Positions 55,375 through 63,697 of a stretch of DNA of 64,000 nucleotides are shown here, piece by piece. The notes beneath the pieces were generated by a model. That model made no database searches, had not been told where the DNA came from, and saw nothing but the letters and a program-made list of their open reading frames with translations. Origin of the DNA: Paraburkholderia sp. BL10I2N1 (lineage in GTDB: Bacteria > Pseudomonadota > Gammaproteobacteria > Burkholderiales > Burkholderiaceae); the NCBI RefSeq assembly GCF_004361815.1, contig NZ_SNWA01000002.1, positions 1,488,001-1,552,000 on the forward strand, given 5' to 3'. The first letter of the stretch is position 1; each line of letters starts with the position of its first letter. A program made the translations under genes and the position numbers.

Positions 55375-57048
55375 TCACATGTTCGGATAGTTCGGACCGC
55401 CACCGCCTTCAGGCGTGACCCACACGATGTTCTGCGTCGGGTCCTTGATGTCGCATGTCTTGCAGTGCACGCAGTTCTGCGCGTTGATCACGAGCCGCTC
55501 CCTGCCGTCGTCGTTCTTCACGAATTCATAGACCGCGGCCGGGCAATAACGCGACTCGAGGCCGGCATACGTCTGCCAGTTGACGTTGACCGGCACGGTG
55601 GGATCTTTCAACGTCAGATGCGCCGGCTGATTCTCTTCGTGATTTGTGTTCGAGATGAACACTGAAGACAACCGGTCGAATGTCAGCTTGCCGTCCGGCT
55701 TCGGATACTCGATCGGCTTGCACTGCGAAGCGGGCTTGAGCATTTCATGGTCGGAATGCTGATGATGCAGCGTCCAAGGCACGTTGCCACCAAGTACTTT
55801 CTGTTCGATGCCGACCATCAGCGTGCCGAGGTACAAACCCTTGCTCATCCACTGCTTGAAATTGCGGGCCTTGTAGAGTTCCGTGTGCAACCAGGAGCTT
55901 TTGAATGCGTCGGGATACGCCGTGAGCTCGTCGCTGGTGCGGCCCGCCTGCACGGCTTCAAAAGCGGCGTCGGCGGCCAGCATGCCGGTCTTGATCGCCG
56001 CATGCGAGCCCTTGATCCGCGATGCGTTCAGGAAACCCGCGTCATCGCCGACCAGCGCGCCACCCGGGAATACGAGTTTCGGCAGCGACAGCAGGCCACC
56101 CGCGGTAATCGCCCGCGCGCCATACGACACGCGCTTGCCGCCTTCGAGAAAGTTGCGGATTGCCGGATGCGTCTTGTAGCGCTGGAATTCCTCGAACGGC
56201 GACAGGTACGGATTCGTATAGCCAAGGCCCACCACGAAGCCGACCACCACCTGGTTGTTTTCCATGTGGTAGAGGAACGAGCCGCCGTAGGTGTCGCTCT
56301 GCAACGGCCAGCCGGCCGTGTGCATCACGAGCCCCGGCTTGTGCTTGCCCGGATCGATCTCCCACAGTTCCTTGATGCCGATGCCGTAGACCTGCGGATC
56401 GGCGCCGCCGCGCAGCCTGAACTTCTTGTTCAGCTGACGGCCGAGGTGGCCGCGCGCGCCCTCGCAGAACAGCGTGTACTTCGCGTGCAGTTCCATGCCG
56501 AGCTGGAAGTTCCCGGTCGGCGCACCGTCCTTGCCGATGCCGAGATTGCCGGTCGCGACGCCTTTCACGGAGCCATCGTCGTTGTACAGGACTTCGGCAG
56601 CCGGAAAGCCGGGGAAAATCTCGACGCCTGCCGCTTCGGCCTGTTGACCGAGCCAGCGCGTGACATTCGCGAGACTGATCACGTAGTTGCCGTGGTTCCT
56701 GAAGTTATCCGGCAGCGCCCAGTTCGGCACGCTCTTCGAGCCGGTTTCGGACAGAAACAGGAAGCGGTCTTCGGTCACTTCAACGTCCAAAGGCGCGCCT
56801 TTTGCCTTCCAGTCCGGAATCAGTTCATTCAACGCGCGGGGGTCCATCACCGCGCCCGAGAGAATATGCGCCCCGACCTCCGAGCCTTTTTCCAGTACGC
56901 ACACGCCAAGCTCGACGCCCTTGTCCGCCGCCAGCTGCTTCAGGCGGATCGCCGCGGACAGGCCAGCCGGTCCGCCGCCAACGATCACGACGTCGTATTC
57001 CATTGACTCGCGCCGACCATGGCGAGCAACGAGGTCCGTCTGAGACAT
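55375..57048 (-). CDS. Electron transfer flavoprotein-ubiquinone oxidoreductase
   Basis: 557 residues, full length. The FAD site is YDVVIVGGGPAGLSAAIRLK, followed by GAHILSGAVMDPRALNEL and LVGDDAGFLNASRIKGSHAA, all typical of ETF-QO. The C-terminal 4Fe-4S cluster uses ESRYCPAAVYEF and NAQNCVHCKTCDIKDP. It is a monotopic inner-membrane protein that oxidises ETF and reduces ubiquinone. It lies in one minus-strand group with a CitE-like gene and both ETF subunits, so it serves the acyl-CoA dehydrogenases of this island. Confidence 0.96.
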   Translation of the reverse strand: MSQTDLVARHGRRESMEYDVVIVGGGPAGLSAAIRLKQLAADKGVELGVCVLEKGSEVGAHILSGAVMDPRALNELIPDWKAKGAPLDVEVTEDRFLFLSETGSKSVPNWALPDNFRNHGNYVISLANVTRWLGQQAEAAGVEIFPGFPAAEVLYNDDGSVKGVATGNLGIGKDGAPTGNFQLGMELHAKYTLFCEGARGHLGRQLNKKFRLRGGADPQVYGIGIKELWEIDPGKHKPGLVMHTAGWPLQSDTYGGSFLYHMENNQVVVGFVVGLGYTNPYLSPFEEFQRYKTHPAIRNFLEGGKRVSYGARAITAGGLLSLPKLVFPGGALVGDDAGFLNASRIKGSHAAIKTGMLAADAAFEAVQAGRTSDELTAYPDAFKSSWLHTELYKARNFKQWMSKGLYLGTLMVGIEQKVLGGNVPWTLHHQHSDHEMLKPASQCKPIEYPKPDGKLTFDRLSSVFISNTNHEENQPAHLTLKDPTVPVNVNWQTYAGLESRYCPAAVYEFVKNDDGRERLVINAQNCVHCKTCDIKDPTQNIVWVTPEGGGGPNYPNM

Positions 57049-57176
57049 TTACAAATTCCTGTTTACGTCGTAGAAAAATGATATTCACAGCAAGGACACG
57101 TGCCGATGTATGCCGTCGCTCTACAGATCGGTCATCCGCCGCGCGGACTTTCAGCAGCGCAGCGTAATCGTCCAGT

Positions 57177-58070
57177 TCACTGTCGATCAAACAGGGATTC
57201 AATCGCGCACGGCCCCCCGCGACGAGTGGCAGACGCGAGCAATCGCTGCGCGCGCAGCTGGACCGGACGATCGACCATCTTGCCGTCGACAACAATCGCG
57301 CCAGCGTCGGCGCGCGACACGGCAGCAACGACCCGCTCGGCCCACGCAATTTCTCCCGCGCTCGGACCGTAGCATTCATGCACGACCGCAATTTGCTTCG
57401 GATGAATGCAAAGCTTCCCTCCGAATCCGTGCTGCTTACCGTTGCGCGCATCCGCCGCAAGCCGTTCGACGTCATGCACGTCAGGCGTGACGCCGTCGAT
57501 GGGCGACTCGATCCCGGCGATCCGCGACAAAAGTGCTAGTTGAGCGCGATACGGATTGAGTGCGTCGCGGTCGTCGTCGGTCCCCATGTCCGCGACGAAG
57601 TCGAGCGTGCCGAACATCAACCGTCTCACGCCCGGCGCCTTCGCTATATCGGCCGCGGACCACATGCCGAGCGCGGTCTCGATCAGCGGAAATACCGGGA
57701 TCTTGCGCTTTGCGAGCGACAGCACCGCGATGACGTCGTCCGGCCGCTCGGTCTTCGGCAACACAATGCCGGCGACGCCGTCGAGGCGTGCCAGCATCAC
57801 GTCCCGTTCGAACCACGGCGTGCCGCGACCATTGATCCGCACGAGCACCGGACGGCTGCGCGACACCCACGCCGTGACGGCGTCTCGCGCGGCGTCCTTC
57901 GCGCCCGGCTCGACGGCGTCCTCGAGGTCGATAATCATTGCGTCGGTGCCGCTCGTCCACGCGCGTTCAAACCGCTCGTCGCGGCTGCCCGGCACGAACA
58001 GATACGACTGTGGCTCGGCCGATGCATGGCCCGCAGTGCCGCGGTCGCGCTTCATATCCGTTTCGCTCAT
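57177..58070 (-). CDS. HpcH/HpaI aldolase/citrate lyase family (CitE-like) protein
   Basis: 297 residues. SYLFVPGSRDERFERAW, IIDLEDAVEPGAKDAARDAV, VRINGRGTPWFERD, VLPKTERPDD, PLIETALGM and RLMFGTLDFVADMG define the CitE-like TIM barrel, with Mg ligands expected at the Glu of IETALG and the Asp of TLDF. Members cleave (3S)-citramalyl-CoA, malyl-CoA or related 3-hydroxyacyl-CoAs. It sits between etfA and ETF-QO, 6 bases from etfA. With the MaoC-like hydratase at 51887 it could form an itaconyl-CoA to citramalyl-CoA route. Confidence 0.9.
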   Translation of the reverse strand: MSETDMKRDRGTAGHASAEPQSYLFVPGSRDERFERAWTSGTDAMIIDLEDAVEPGAKDAARDAVTAWVSRSRPVLVRINGRGTPWFERDVMLARLDGVAGIVLPKTERPDDVIAVLSLAKRKIPVFPLIETALGMWSAADIAKAPGVRRLMFGTLDFVADMGTDDDRDALNPYRAQLALLSRIAGIESPIDGVTPDVHDVERLAADARNGKQHGFGGKLCIHPKQIAVVHECYGPSAGEIAWAERVVAAVSRADAGAIVVDGKMVDRPVQLRAQRLLASATRRGGPCAIESLFDRQ

Positions 58071-58076
58071 GATCGC

Positions 58077-59012
58077 TTACTCGAGAGCGGCGGCCAGTTC
58101 GGGCACGAGCGTGAACAGGTCACCGACGAGACCATAGTCGGCCACGCTGAAGATCGGCGCTTCCGGATCCTTGTTGATCGCAACAATTACCTTGGAATCC
58201 TTCATGCCGGCCAAATGCTGAATCGCGCCCGAGATGCCGACCGCGATGTACAGTTGCGGCGCAACAATCTTACCGGTCTGGCCGACCTGATAGTCATTCG
58301 GCACAAATCCCGCATCGACCGCAGCGCGCGATGCGCCCAGCGCGGCTTGCAGCTTGTCGGCCAGCGGCTCGAGGACCAATGCGAAGTTCTCGCCGCTGCC
58401 GAGACCGCGGCCGCCTGACACGATGATGCTTGCGCTCGTCAGTTCGGGACGGTCCAGCTTCGTCACTTCGCGGCTTACGAACTGAGAGATGCCTGTGTCA
58501 GGCGCCGCCACGATCTTCTCGATGGCAGCGTTGCCGCCTTCTGCTGCCACTGCATCGAAGCCGGTCGTGCGCACCGTGATCACCTTGATCGGCTCGCTCG
58601 ATTGCACGGTCGCTATCGCATTGCCCGCGTAGATCGGACGCTCGAACGTATCAGCACTGTCCACTGCGATGACATCGCTGATCTGCGCCACGTCGAGCTT
58701 CGCAGCGATGCGCGGCATCACGTTTTTGCCGAAGGCCGTGGCCGGCGCAAGGATGTGCGAGTAGTCTTTCGCGATATTCAGTACCGTCGCCTCAAGATTT
58801 TCCGCCAGGCCAACTTCGAGCTGCGGCGCGTCGGCAAGCAGTACCATCGCCACGCCGACAATCTTCGCCGCTGTATCGGCCACCCCCTGCGCGTTGTGGC
58901 CGGCCACCAGCACGTGAATCTGGCCACCGATCTTCTGGGCAGCCGCCACCGCGCTCAAGGTCGCGGGCTTGATGCTCGCGTTGTCGTGTTCCGCAATTAC
59001 CAGAATCGTCAT
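58077..59012 (-). CDS. etfA: Electron transfer flavoprotein alpha subunit
   Basis: 311 residues. The N-terminal domain begins TILVIAEHDNASIKPATLSA, and the FAD-binding C-terminal part has SIIVSGGRGLGSGENFALVL, GASRAAVDAGFVPNDYQVGQ and LYIAVGISGAIQHLAGM, the family signature. It pairs with EtfB to accept electrons from acyl-CoA dehydrogenases. It follows etfB by 20 bases on the minus strand and precedes the CitE-like gene. Confidence 0.96.
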   Translation of the reverse strand: MTILVIAEHDNASIKPATLSAVAAAQKIGGQIHVLVAGHNAQGVADTAAKIVGVAMVLLADAPQLEVGLAENLEATVLNIAKDYSHILAPATAFGKNVMPRIAAKLDVAQISDVIAVDSADTFERPIYAGNAIATVQSSEPIKVITVRTTGFDAVAAEGGNAAIEKIVAAPDTGISQFVSREVTKLDRPELTSASIIVSGGRGLGSGENFALVLEPLADKLQAALGASRAAVDAGFVPNDYQVGQTGKIVAPQLYIAVGISGAIQHLAGMKDSKVIVAINKDPEAPIFSVADYGLVGDLFTLVPELAAALE

Positions 59013-59032
59013 CTCTCTCGTCTCCGCGTCTC

Positions 59033-59782
59033 TTACAGCACCTTGGCTTCGGTCTTCAGCTTTTGGACCAGCGTCTTCACGTCAGGCACCATCACGCCGG
59101 CGCTGCGCTTCGGAGGCTCAACGACCTTTAGAGTCTTCAGACGCGGCGCGACGTCCACGCCAAGGTCTTCAGGCTTCAACGCTTCGAGCGGCTTCTTCTT
59201 CGCCTTCATGATATTGGGCAGCGTCACATAGCGCGGCTCGTTCAAGCGCAGATCAGTGGTCACCACCGCCGGCAACGTCAGCGACAGCGTTTCCGCACCG
59301 CCGTCCACCTCTCGCGTAACGGTGACGTGGCCATCGGCGATTACCACCTTCGAGGCGAAGGTCGCTTGCGGCAGGCCCGCTAGGGCGGCGAGCATCTGGC
59401 CCGTCTGGTTCGAGTCGTCGTCGATTGCCTGTTTGCCGAGGATCACCAGTTGCGGCTGTTCCTTGTCAATCACGGCCTTCAACAGCTTCGCGACCGCCAG
59501 CGGCTGCAGGTCCTCATCCGATTCGATCAGGATCGCGCGGTCCGCGCCAATCGCCAGCGCCGTGCGCAGCGTTTCCTGACATTGCGCGACGCCCGCCGAC
59601 ACGGCAATCACCTCGGTCGCTGCACCGGCTTCTTTCAGGCGCACCGCCTCTTCCACGGCAATTTCGTCGAACGGGTTCATCGACATCTTTACATTCGCGA
59701 TGTCGACGCCTGTATTGTCCGACTTCACCCGGACTTTCACGTTGTAGTCGATCACTCTCTTTACTGGGACTAGAACCTTCAC
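59033..59782 (-). CDS. etfB: Electron transfer flavoprotein beta subunit
   Basis: 249 residues with a GTG start at 59782, preceded by GGAGGAG; a start at 59821 would add 13 non-conserved residues. [37 protein letters not shown] and [20 protein letters not shown] are diagnostic. It binds AMP and docks the dehydrogenases. It is the first gene of the ETF group. The genome probably has a housekeeping ETF as well, so this could be a catabolic duplicate, but that is inference. Confidence 0.95.
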   Translation of the reverse strand: MKVLVPVKRVIDYNVKVRVKSDNTGVDIANVKMSMNPFDEIAVEEAVRLKEAGAATEVIAVSAGVAQCQETLRTALAIGADRAILIESDEDLQPLAVAKLLKAVIDKEQPQLVILGKQAIDDDSNQTGQMLAALAGLPQATFASKVVIADGHVTVTREVDGGAETLSLTLPAVVTTDLRLNEPRYVTLPNIMKAKKKPLEALKPEDLGVDVAPRLKTLKVVEPPKRSAGVMVPDVKTLVQKLKTEAKVL

Positions 59783-60108
59783 TATTTTCTCCTCCACGAG
59801 TCCATGCGCACCCTGCGACATGACAACCCATTACAAGTGCAAATGCTGTGCGGTACAACTATCGATTAGTTCTGGCCGGCATAGGGTGTGCCTATTGCGG
59901 CTCCAAACGATCAAGGCCATCGTTACCAGGAACACGCTGCGGCGCGAAGCGCGAGCGAAAGATCGGCGCTTGGTACAAGGCACCTCAGGGACACCGCTTT
60001 CGGGCGCAACAAACGCATAAAACACCGGACAATGCATCCTATCCGGTAAAGAAGGCTGTGATCCCGAGCGGCGCATCGCCAGCAATGACAAAATCACTTG
60101 CAGTCAAC
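59783..60108. promoter_or_regulatory. Upstream region of the ETF operon
   Basis: About 330 bases before the etfB start, including its likely promoter. No copy of either island motif was found, and no convincing gene. Confidence 0.3.
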
Positions 60109-60297
60109 TCACGGGATCAAACGAACGTTGCCAGCGGGGTACGAGACGAGGATCGTACAGCCACCCGTGTAATAAACGCAGGGCGCTCTGGATATCTGTT
60201 CATCGGCCTCGCCCCAAGCGCGGCAGGCGACAGCCACGACCATCGCAACGCCTATCCCGCCCACCATACCAAGCATTCGCACACGCCGTCTCTTCAT
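60109..60297 (-). CDS. Possible small exported protein
   Basis: 62 residues from the ATG at 60297, preceded by a strong GGAGGGG. A basic start (MKRRRVRML) is followed by a hydrophobic stretch (MVGGIGVAMVVAVACRAW), resembling a signal peptide. Two Cys lie in the short mature part (APCVYYTGGCTILVSYP). No family is recognised. It is isolated, so the call rests on the leader and ribosome binding site. Confidence 0.35.
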   Translation of the reverse strand: MKRRRVRMLGMVGGIGVAMVVAVACRAWGEADEQISRAPCVYYTGGCTILVSYPAGNVRLIP

Positions 60298-61589
60298 AGT
60301 CCCCTCCGATATCGGTCTTCTTGATCCCCGCCGCTATCCGTACGGTCTGGCAAAAAACAAGAAGCGCCTTTAATTTAGCAATTCTGGATCACCTGGAAGA
60401 TGAAATCGCTGATTGCAAAAGGACGTGCGCCTTATGGGCTTATCGCACGCCGCAAGACAGCTCAGAGACCGTCTTCTTAGGGTATGAGTCTGCCGACTCA
60501 GTTGGTGGGCGAGCGCCCTTGTCTCCGCTAATTTGAAATATGGCTTCATTAAATAAGCCGTGACTGACGAGATCAAGGACAGATGCTGATGCGTTCCGTA
60601 CACCGGAAGTGCCGGGTGTTAGACATGCTCTGCGCCCCTCAGTGAAGACAGTGGATGCCGCAAGGCAAAAGTAGCGCTGATGCGAAACTCGCGTAGGAGG
60701 TGAACCGCATCTAAGCGAAGACAACGTGACAGGCTCGCGTTGCTAAGTGCGCAATCAGCTTATTGAACCTTTGGACCGGGGCAGTTAATCTGGAGCACAT
60801 CAAGGCGAAAGGTATTATGGTTATGTCCGACCGCTCGGCGCTGTCCCGCGATGGCGACTACCATGAAAGAGATCGCCGGAAACGAAAGGCCACTCTCTAC
60901 TGTGGCGCTGTGGCCGAGCAGATTGCCCACCCGTAGACCCGCACGTTGGCCCGCCAGATGCACTCGGTTTGCGGCCATAGAGCGTCGCACGGGCACAGCG
61001 CTGCGACGGATTGAGAAGGCGCGTGCGGCATGACGCGGGTAGCCCAATGGGGCACAGCCAGAACTTTGCATATCGGCTCGATTCTCAAGGTATCGCGATG
61101 CTGATCAATGATGGCTTTCAGGACTGCGTGCGGCAGTCGAGTTCCGCCTGGAAGAAAAAAGCACGTTCGCCAGCTTCAGGATCTCATTGGGGGCACAACT
61201 CCTTGAACTCGTGCCTGTGTGCCGTAAGGCGTTCGCGTTCCGACATGCTCCCCTGGCGCTCGCCGCTATCGACCAGATCTCGTTTGACCTACCGCAGCAA
61301 TGTTTGGCGAGTGGATGCCTCCGCCGACGATAAGTCGACCGGACGCAGTAAATCGTTGCTCAATAGGGAAGAATGCGCCGTTGATGCTTGCCTGACCGCG
61401 GCATCGGCGTCAGCGTCGTCCCGCACAACATTGGATTGATGCAGCCCATCTTAAGGCGAAACTTCTAGCCGCCACAAAACACTTTGCTCCAATCACACGT
61501 CTCTTCGCGACCGAGCCAGCAAAGCTCTCAGTGGCTCAGAGCAAGCCTTGTGAGGCCAGATTGCGATAGAGCGCGCGTACGCCGAAGGT
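60298..61589. other. 1.3 kb gene-poor stretch with one TTCCGTAC palindrome
   Basis: GTTCCGTACACCGGAAG at 60593-60609 is a perfect TTCCG-N5-CGGAA site, but no catabolic gene follows. Short frames exist, including a minus-strand one ending near 60760 (FPAISFMVVAIAGQRRAVG), without clear family features. Several phrases look like decayed protein sequence, so the region may be remnants beside the insertion sequences. Confidence 0.45.
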
Positions 61590-61982
61590 TCACGGCGCGA
61601 CTTCCGTGCTCAATTGCACGTATTTGGCAGTGCGCCAAGTTGTGGTGTCGAGATACTTACCTTGTCGCCGAGGTGGTGCGTAAATCTTGTGAATCAGTTG
61701 GGCCAGCCGCTCGTCGTCAATGCTGCGCGGCTTGCCGGGACGTACTTCGTCATACAGCCCGTTGATGCGATGCTCCAGGAGCCGGACACGCCACTTGCCC
61801 ACCGTGGCACGCGTGAGTTCCAGGCGCTGGGCAATTGCGCTGTTGTGCTCCCCGGCAACAGATACCAGCACGATGCGCGCAAGTGTCAACAGCGCCGCCG
61901 AAATCGAGCGCGAACTCGCTATTGAAGTCAGTTGCGAACGCTCATTTTTTCTCAATACCGGTTGCGCCTTCGATCGTCCCAT
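61590..61982 (-). pseudogene. IS630-family transposase, N-terminal remnant
   Basis: The reading MGRSKAQPVLRKNERSQLTS, LTRATVGKWRVRLLEHRI and DGLYDEVRPGKPRS-like text (here NGLYDEVRPGKPRSIDDERL) is the N-terminal helix-turn-helix of IS630 transposases. After AQLIHK the sequence departs from the family and the catalytic DDE domain is missing. So it is a broken insertion sequence, about 130 codons left. Confidence 0.7.
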
Positions 61983-62075
61983 CGACATGACGGCATCGCC
62001 GGTTCCGGTGATGCCATCATGCTACGCGCACGTAACCGAGTTAACGATGGGACGGAACACTAGACATCATGTATG

Positions 62076-62265
62076 GACCTGCCGCACCTCAAGGTACGCG
62101 GATTAAGCTTGAGGTTGGTTACACCGCGGCTCAGAGCCGCATTGAGGGGGCAGGTCATGAACAAGGCAGTATGACTTTCCGTGAGGCAGAGGCTGGCCCG
62201 CCGTGAGGAATCAGACGCGGGTTAGCATTGCTGCCAGAGCCGCACGGTGTGGACAGGGCCACACC
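62076..62265 (+). ncRNA. Candidate IS110 bridge RNA
   Basis: An outer stem GACCTGCC (62076-62083) / GGCAGGTC (62149-62156) encloses two hairpins: ACCTCAAG / CTTGAGGT (62086-62115) and GCGGCT-cag-AGCCGC (62126-62140). A third stem, GGTGTGG / CCACACC, is at 62246-62265. In IS110-group elements the non-coding end upstream of the transposase gene encodes a bridge RNA with such folds. That is inference here; promoter and loop-to-target matches are unverified. Confidence 0.45.
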
Positions 62266-62291
62266 CGGCGATTTCCGGCACGGAGGCCAGC

Positions 62292-63422
62292 ATGGAACAC
62301 GATAGCACGGTGTACGTCGGACTGGATGTCCACAAGGAGTCGATCACGGTTGCCTACGCGATCGGCATGGGCGAAGTGGAACTGCTGGGCAAGATCGGTA
62401 CGACCAAGGCCGATATCGATCGCCTGTGCAAGCGCCTGCAGTCCAAAGGCCGACGCGTGCGCATCGTCTACGAGGCGGGTCCGTCCGGTTATGGGCTTTA
62501 CCGGCAACTGGTGGAGAAAGGTTTCGACTGCATGGTCTGCGCGCCGTCGCTGATTCCGAAGAAGCCCGGTGAGCGCGTCAAGACAGACCGGCGTGACGCC
62601 ATCAAGCTGGTGCGCGCGCTGCGCGCGAGTGACCTGTCGGCAGTCTACGTGCCGGGCGTTGAGGACGAGGCATTCCGGGATCTGGCCCGTGCGTGGGTCA
62701 CTGCCAAAGACGATCTGAAGCAGGCGCGGCAGCGGCTGAAGTCGTTCCTGCTCTCGCACGGCGTGCGCTATACCGGCAGCGCCAACTGGGGCCCCGCGCA
62801 CCGGCACTGGCTGAGCCAGTATTCGTTCGGCAACGAATGGCAGCAACTGGCGTTTGAAGAACATCGGCGCACGATCGAGGATCGGCTCGCGCAATGCGAG
62901 CGTCTCGAGACCGCGTTGCGCGAGGCGGTGCCCAACTGGCGATTCTATCCAGCCGTCCTGGGCTTGCAGGCGATGCGCGGTGTGCAGTTCACCACGGCCG
63001 TAGGGATGCTCGCCGAACTGGGGGACCTGTCGCGCTTCGAGCATCCGCGTCAGCTGATGGCCTGGCTCGGCGTGACGCCGTCGGAACACTCCTCGGGCGG
63101 CAAGCGGCGGCAAGGCAGTATCACCAAGACCGGCAACAGCTACGCCAGAAAGCTGCTCGTCGAGGCGGCCTGGAGCTACCGGCATCCGGCACGCGTGAGT
63201 CCCGACATTCAGCGCCGCCACGAAGGCATCCCGAAGGCCATCATTGATCGCGCCTGGGACGCGCAGCTTCGATTGTGCCGCCGATATCGCAGGCTGGCGG
63301 CACGCGGCAAAAACCCGAACATCGCGACGGTCGCGGTTGCCCGGGAGCTGGCCGGTTTCATCTGGGACGTCAGCCGTCTGGCCATGTCGCTCGCCGTACC
63401 ACGCACCGCACACGCAGCGTAA
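62292..63422 (+). CDS. IS110-family transposase
   Basis: 376 residues from the ATG at 62292 (GGAGG six bases upstream). The RuvC-like N-terminal half has VGLDVHKESIT (Asp 12), YEAGPSGYGLYR (Glu 61) and KTDRRDAIKL (Asp 99 and 102). The C-terminal Transposase_20 half has LGLQAMRGVQFTTAVGMLAE, FEHPRQLMAWLGVTPSEHSS and RQGSITKTGNSYARKLL, where the catalytic Ser is expected. All key residues are present, so it looks active. A long open frame on the opposite strand is a shadow. Confidence 0.95.
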   Translation: MEHDSTVYVGLDVHKESITVAYAIGMGEVELLGKIGTTKADIDRLCKRLQSKGRRVRIVYEAGPSGYGLYRQLVEKGFDCMVCAPSLIPKKPGERVKTDRRDAIKLVRALRASDLSAVYVPGVEDEAFRDLARAWVTAKDDLKQARQRLKSFLLSHGVRYTGSANWGPAHRHWLSQYSFGNEWQQLAFEEHRRTIEDRLAQCERLETALREAVPNWRFYPAVLGLQAMRGVQFTTAVGMLAELGDLSRFEHPRQLMAWLGVTPSEHSSGGKRRQGSITKTGNSYARKLLVEAAWSYRHPARVSPDIQRRHEGIPKAIIDRAWDAQLRLCRRYRRLAARGKNPNIATVAVARELAGFIWDVSRLAMSLAVPRTAHAA

Positions 63423-63697
63423 CCGCCCGATCACTCAACATTTGACGAACACTTGGAGAAGAGTTTCCTGAAGGCGGCGTAGCCCGGTACCCGAGCAACC
63501 CGCGGCTAAACATCGCAACGCGCATCAACCGATTTGCGGAACAAGGGAGCGGCAGGCTCACGAGACGGAATGGAATGAACGCCCCCACTGCGGCCGGTGA
63601 GGAAATGCAGGAAGGTGGATCCTCGCGGGCCGACGGCATCAGAGTGCCCAAGATGGGAGATCATGACGATTTCCCAAGGCAAACCGGAGGATCCACG
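63423..63697. other. Junction between two IS110-family elements with a long inverted repeat
   Basis: GTGGATCCTC (63615-63624) pairs with GAGGATCCAC (63687-63696), enclosing a second possible stem. The 10-base arm ends just before the next transposase start. It may be the structured leader of the second element. Confidence 0.45.

Larger units (their letters stand above)
62070..63425 (+). mobile_element. IS110-family insertion sequence (approximate limits)
   Basis: A complete IS110-type transposase gene with about 220 bases of structured leader. IS110 elements have no long terminal repeats, so the exact ends cannot be placed by eye. It lies about 90 bases from an IS630 remnant and is followed by a second IS110-family element. 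Confidence 0.6.

Noticed and set aside
55747..57006. 419-codon plus-strand open frame opposite ETF-QO
   Set aside because: Shadow of ETF-QO; Arg/Ala/His-rich and featureless.
61034..61440. Frames with phrases such as LALAAIDQISFDLPQQ that resemble protein text
   Set aside because: Several stops and no recognised family; not supported as a gene.
62211..63434. 407-codon minus-strand open frame opposite the IS110 transposase
   Set aside because: Shadow frame of a high-GC gene. The plus-strand frame has every IS110 motif.
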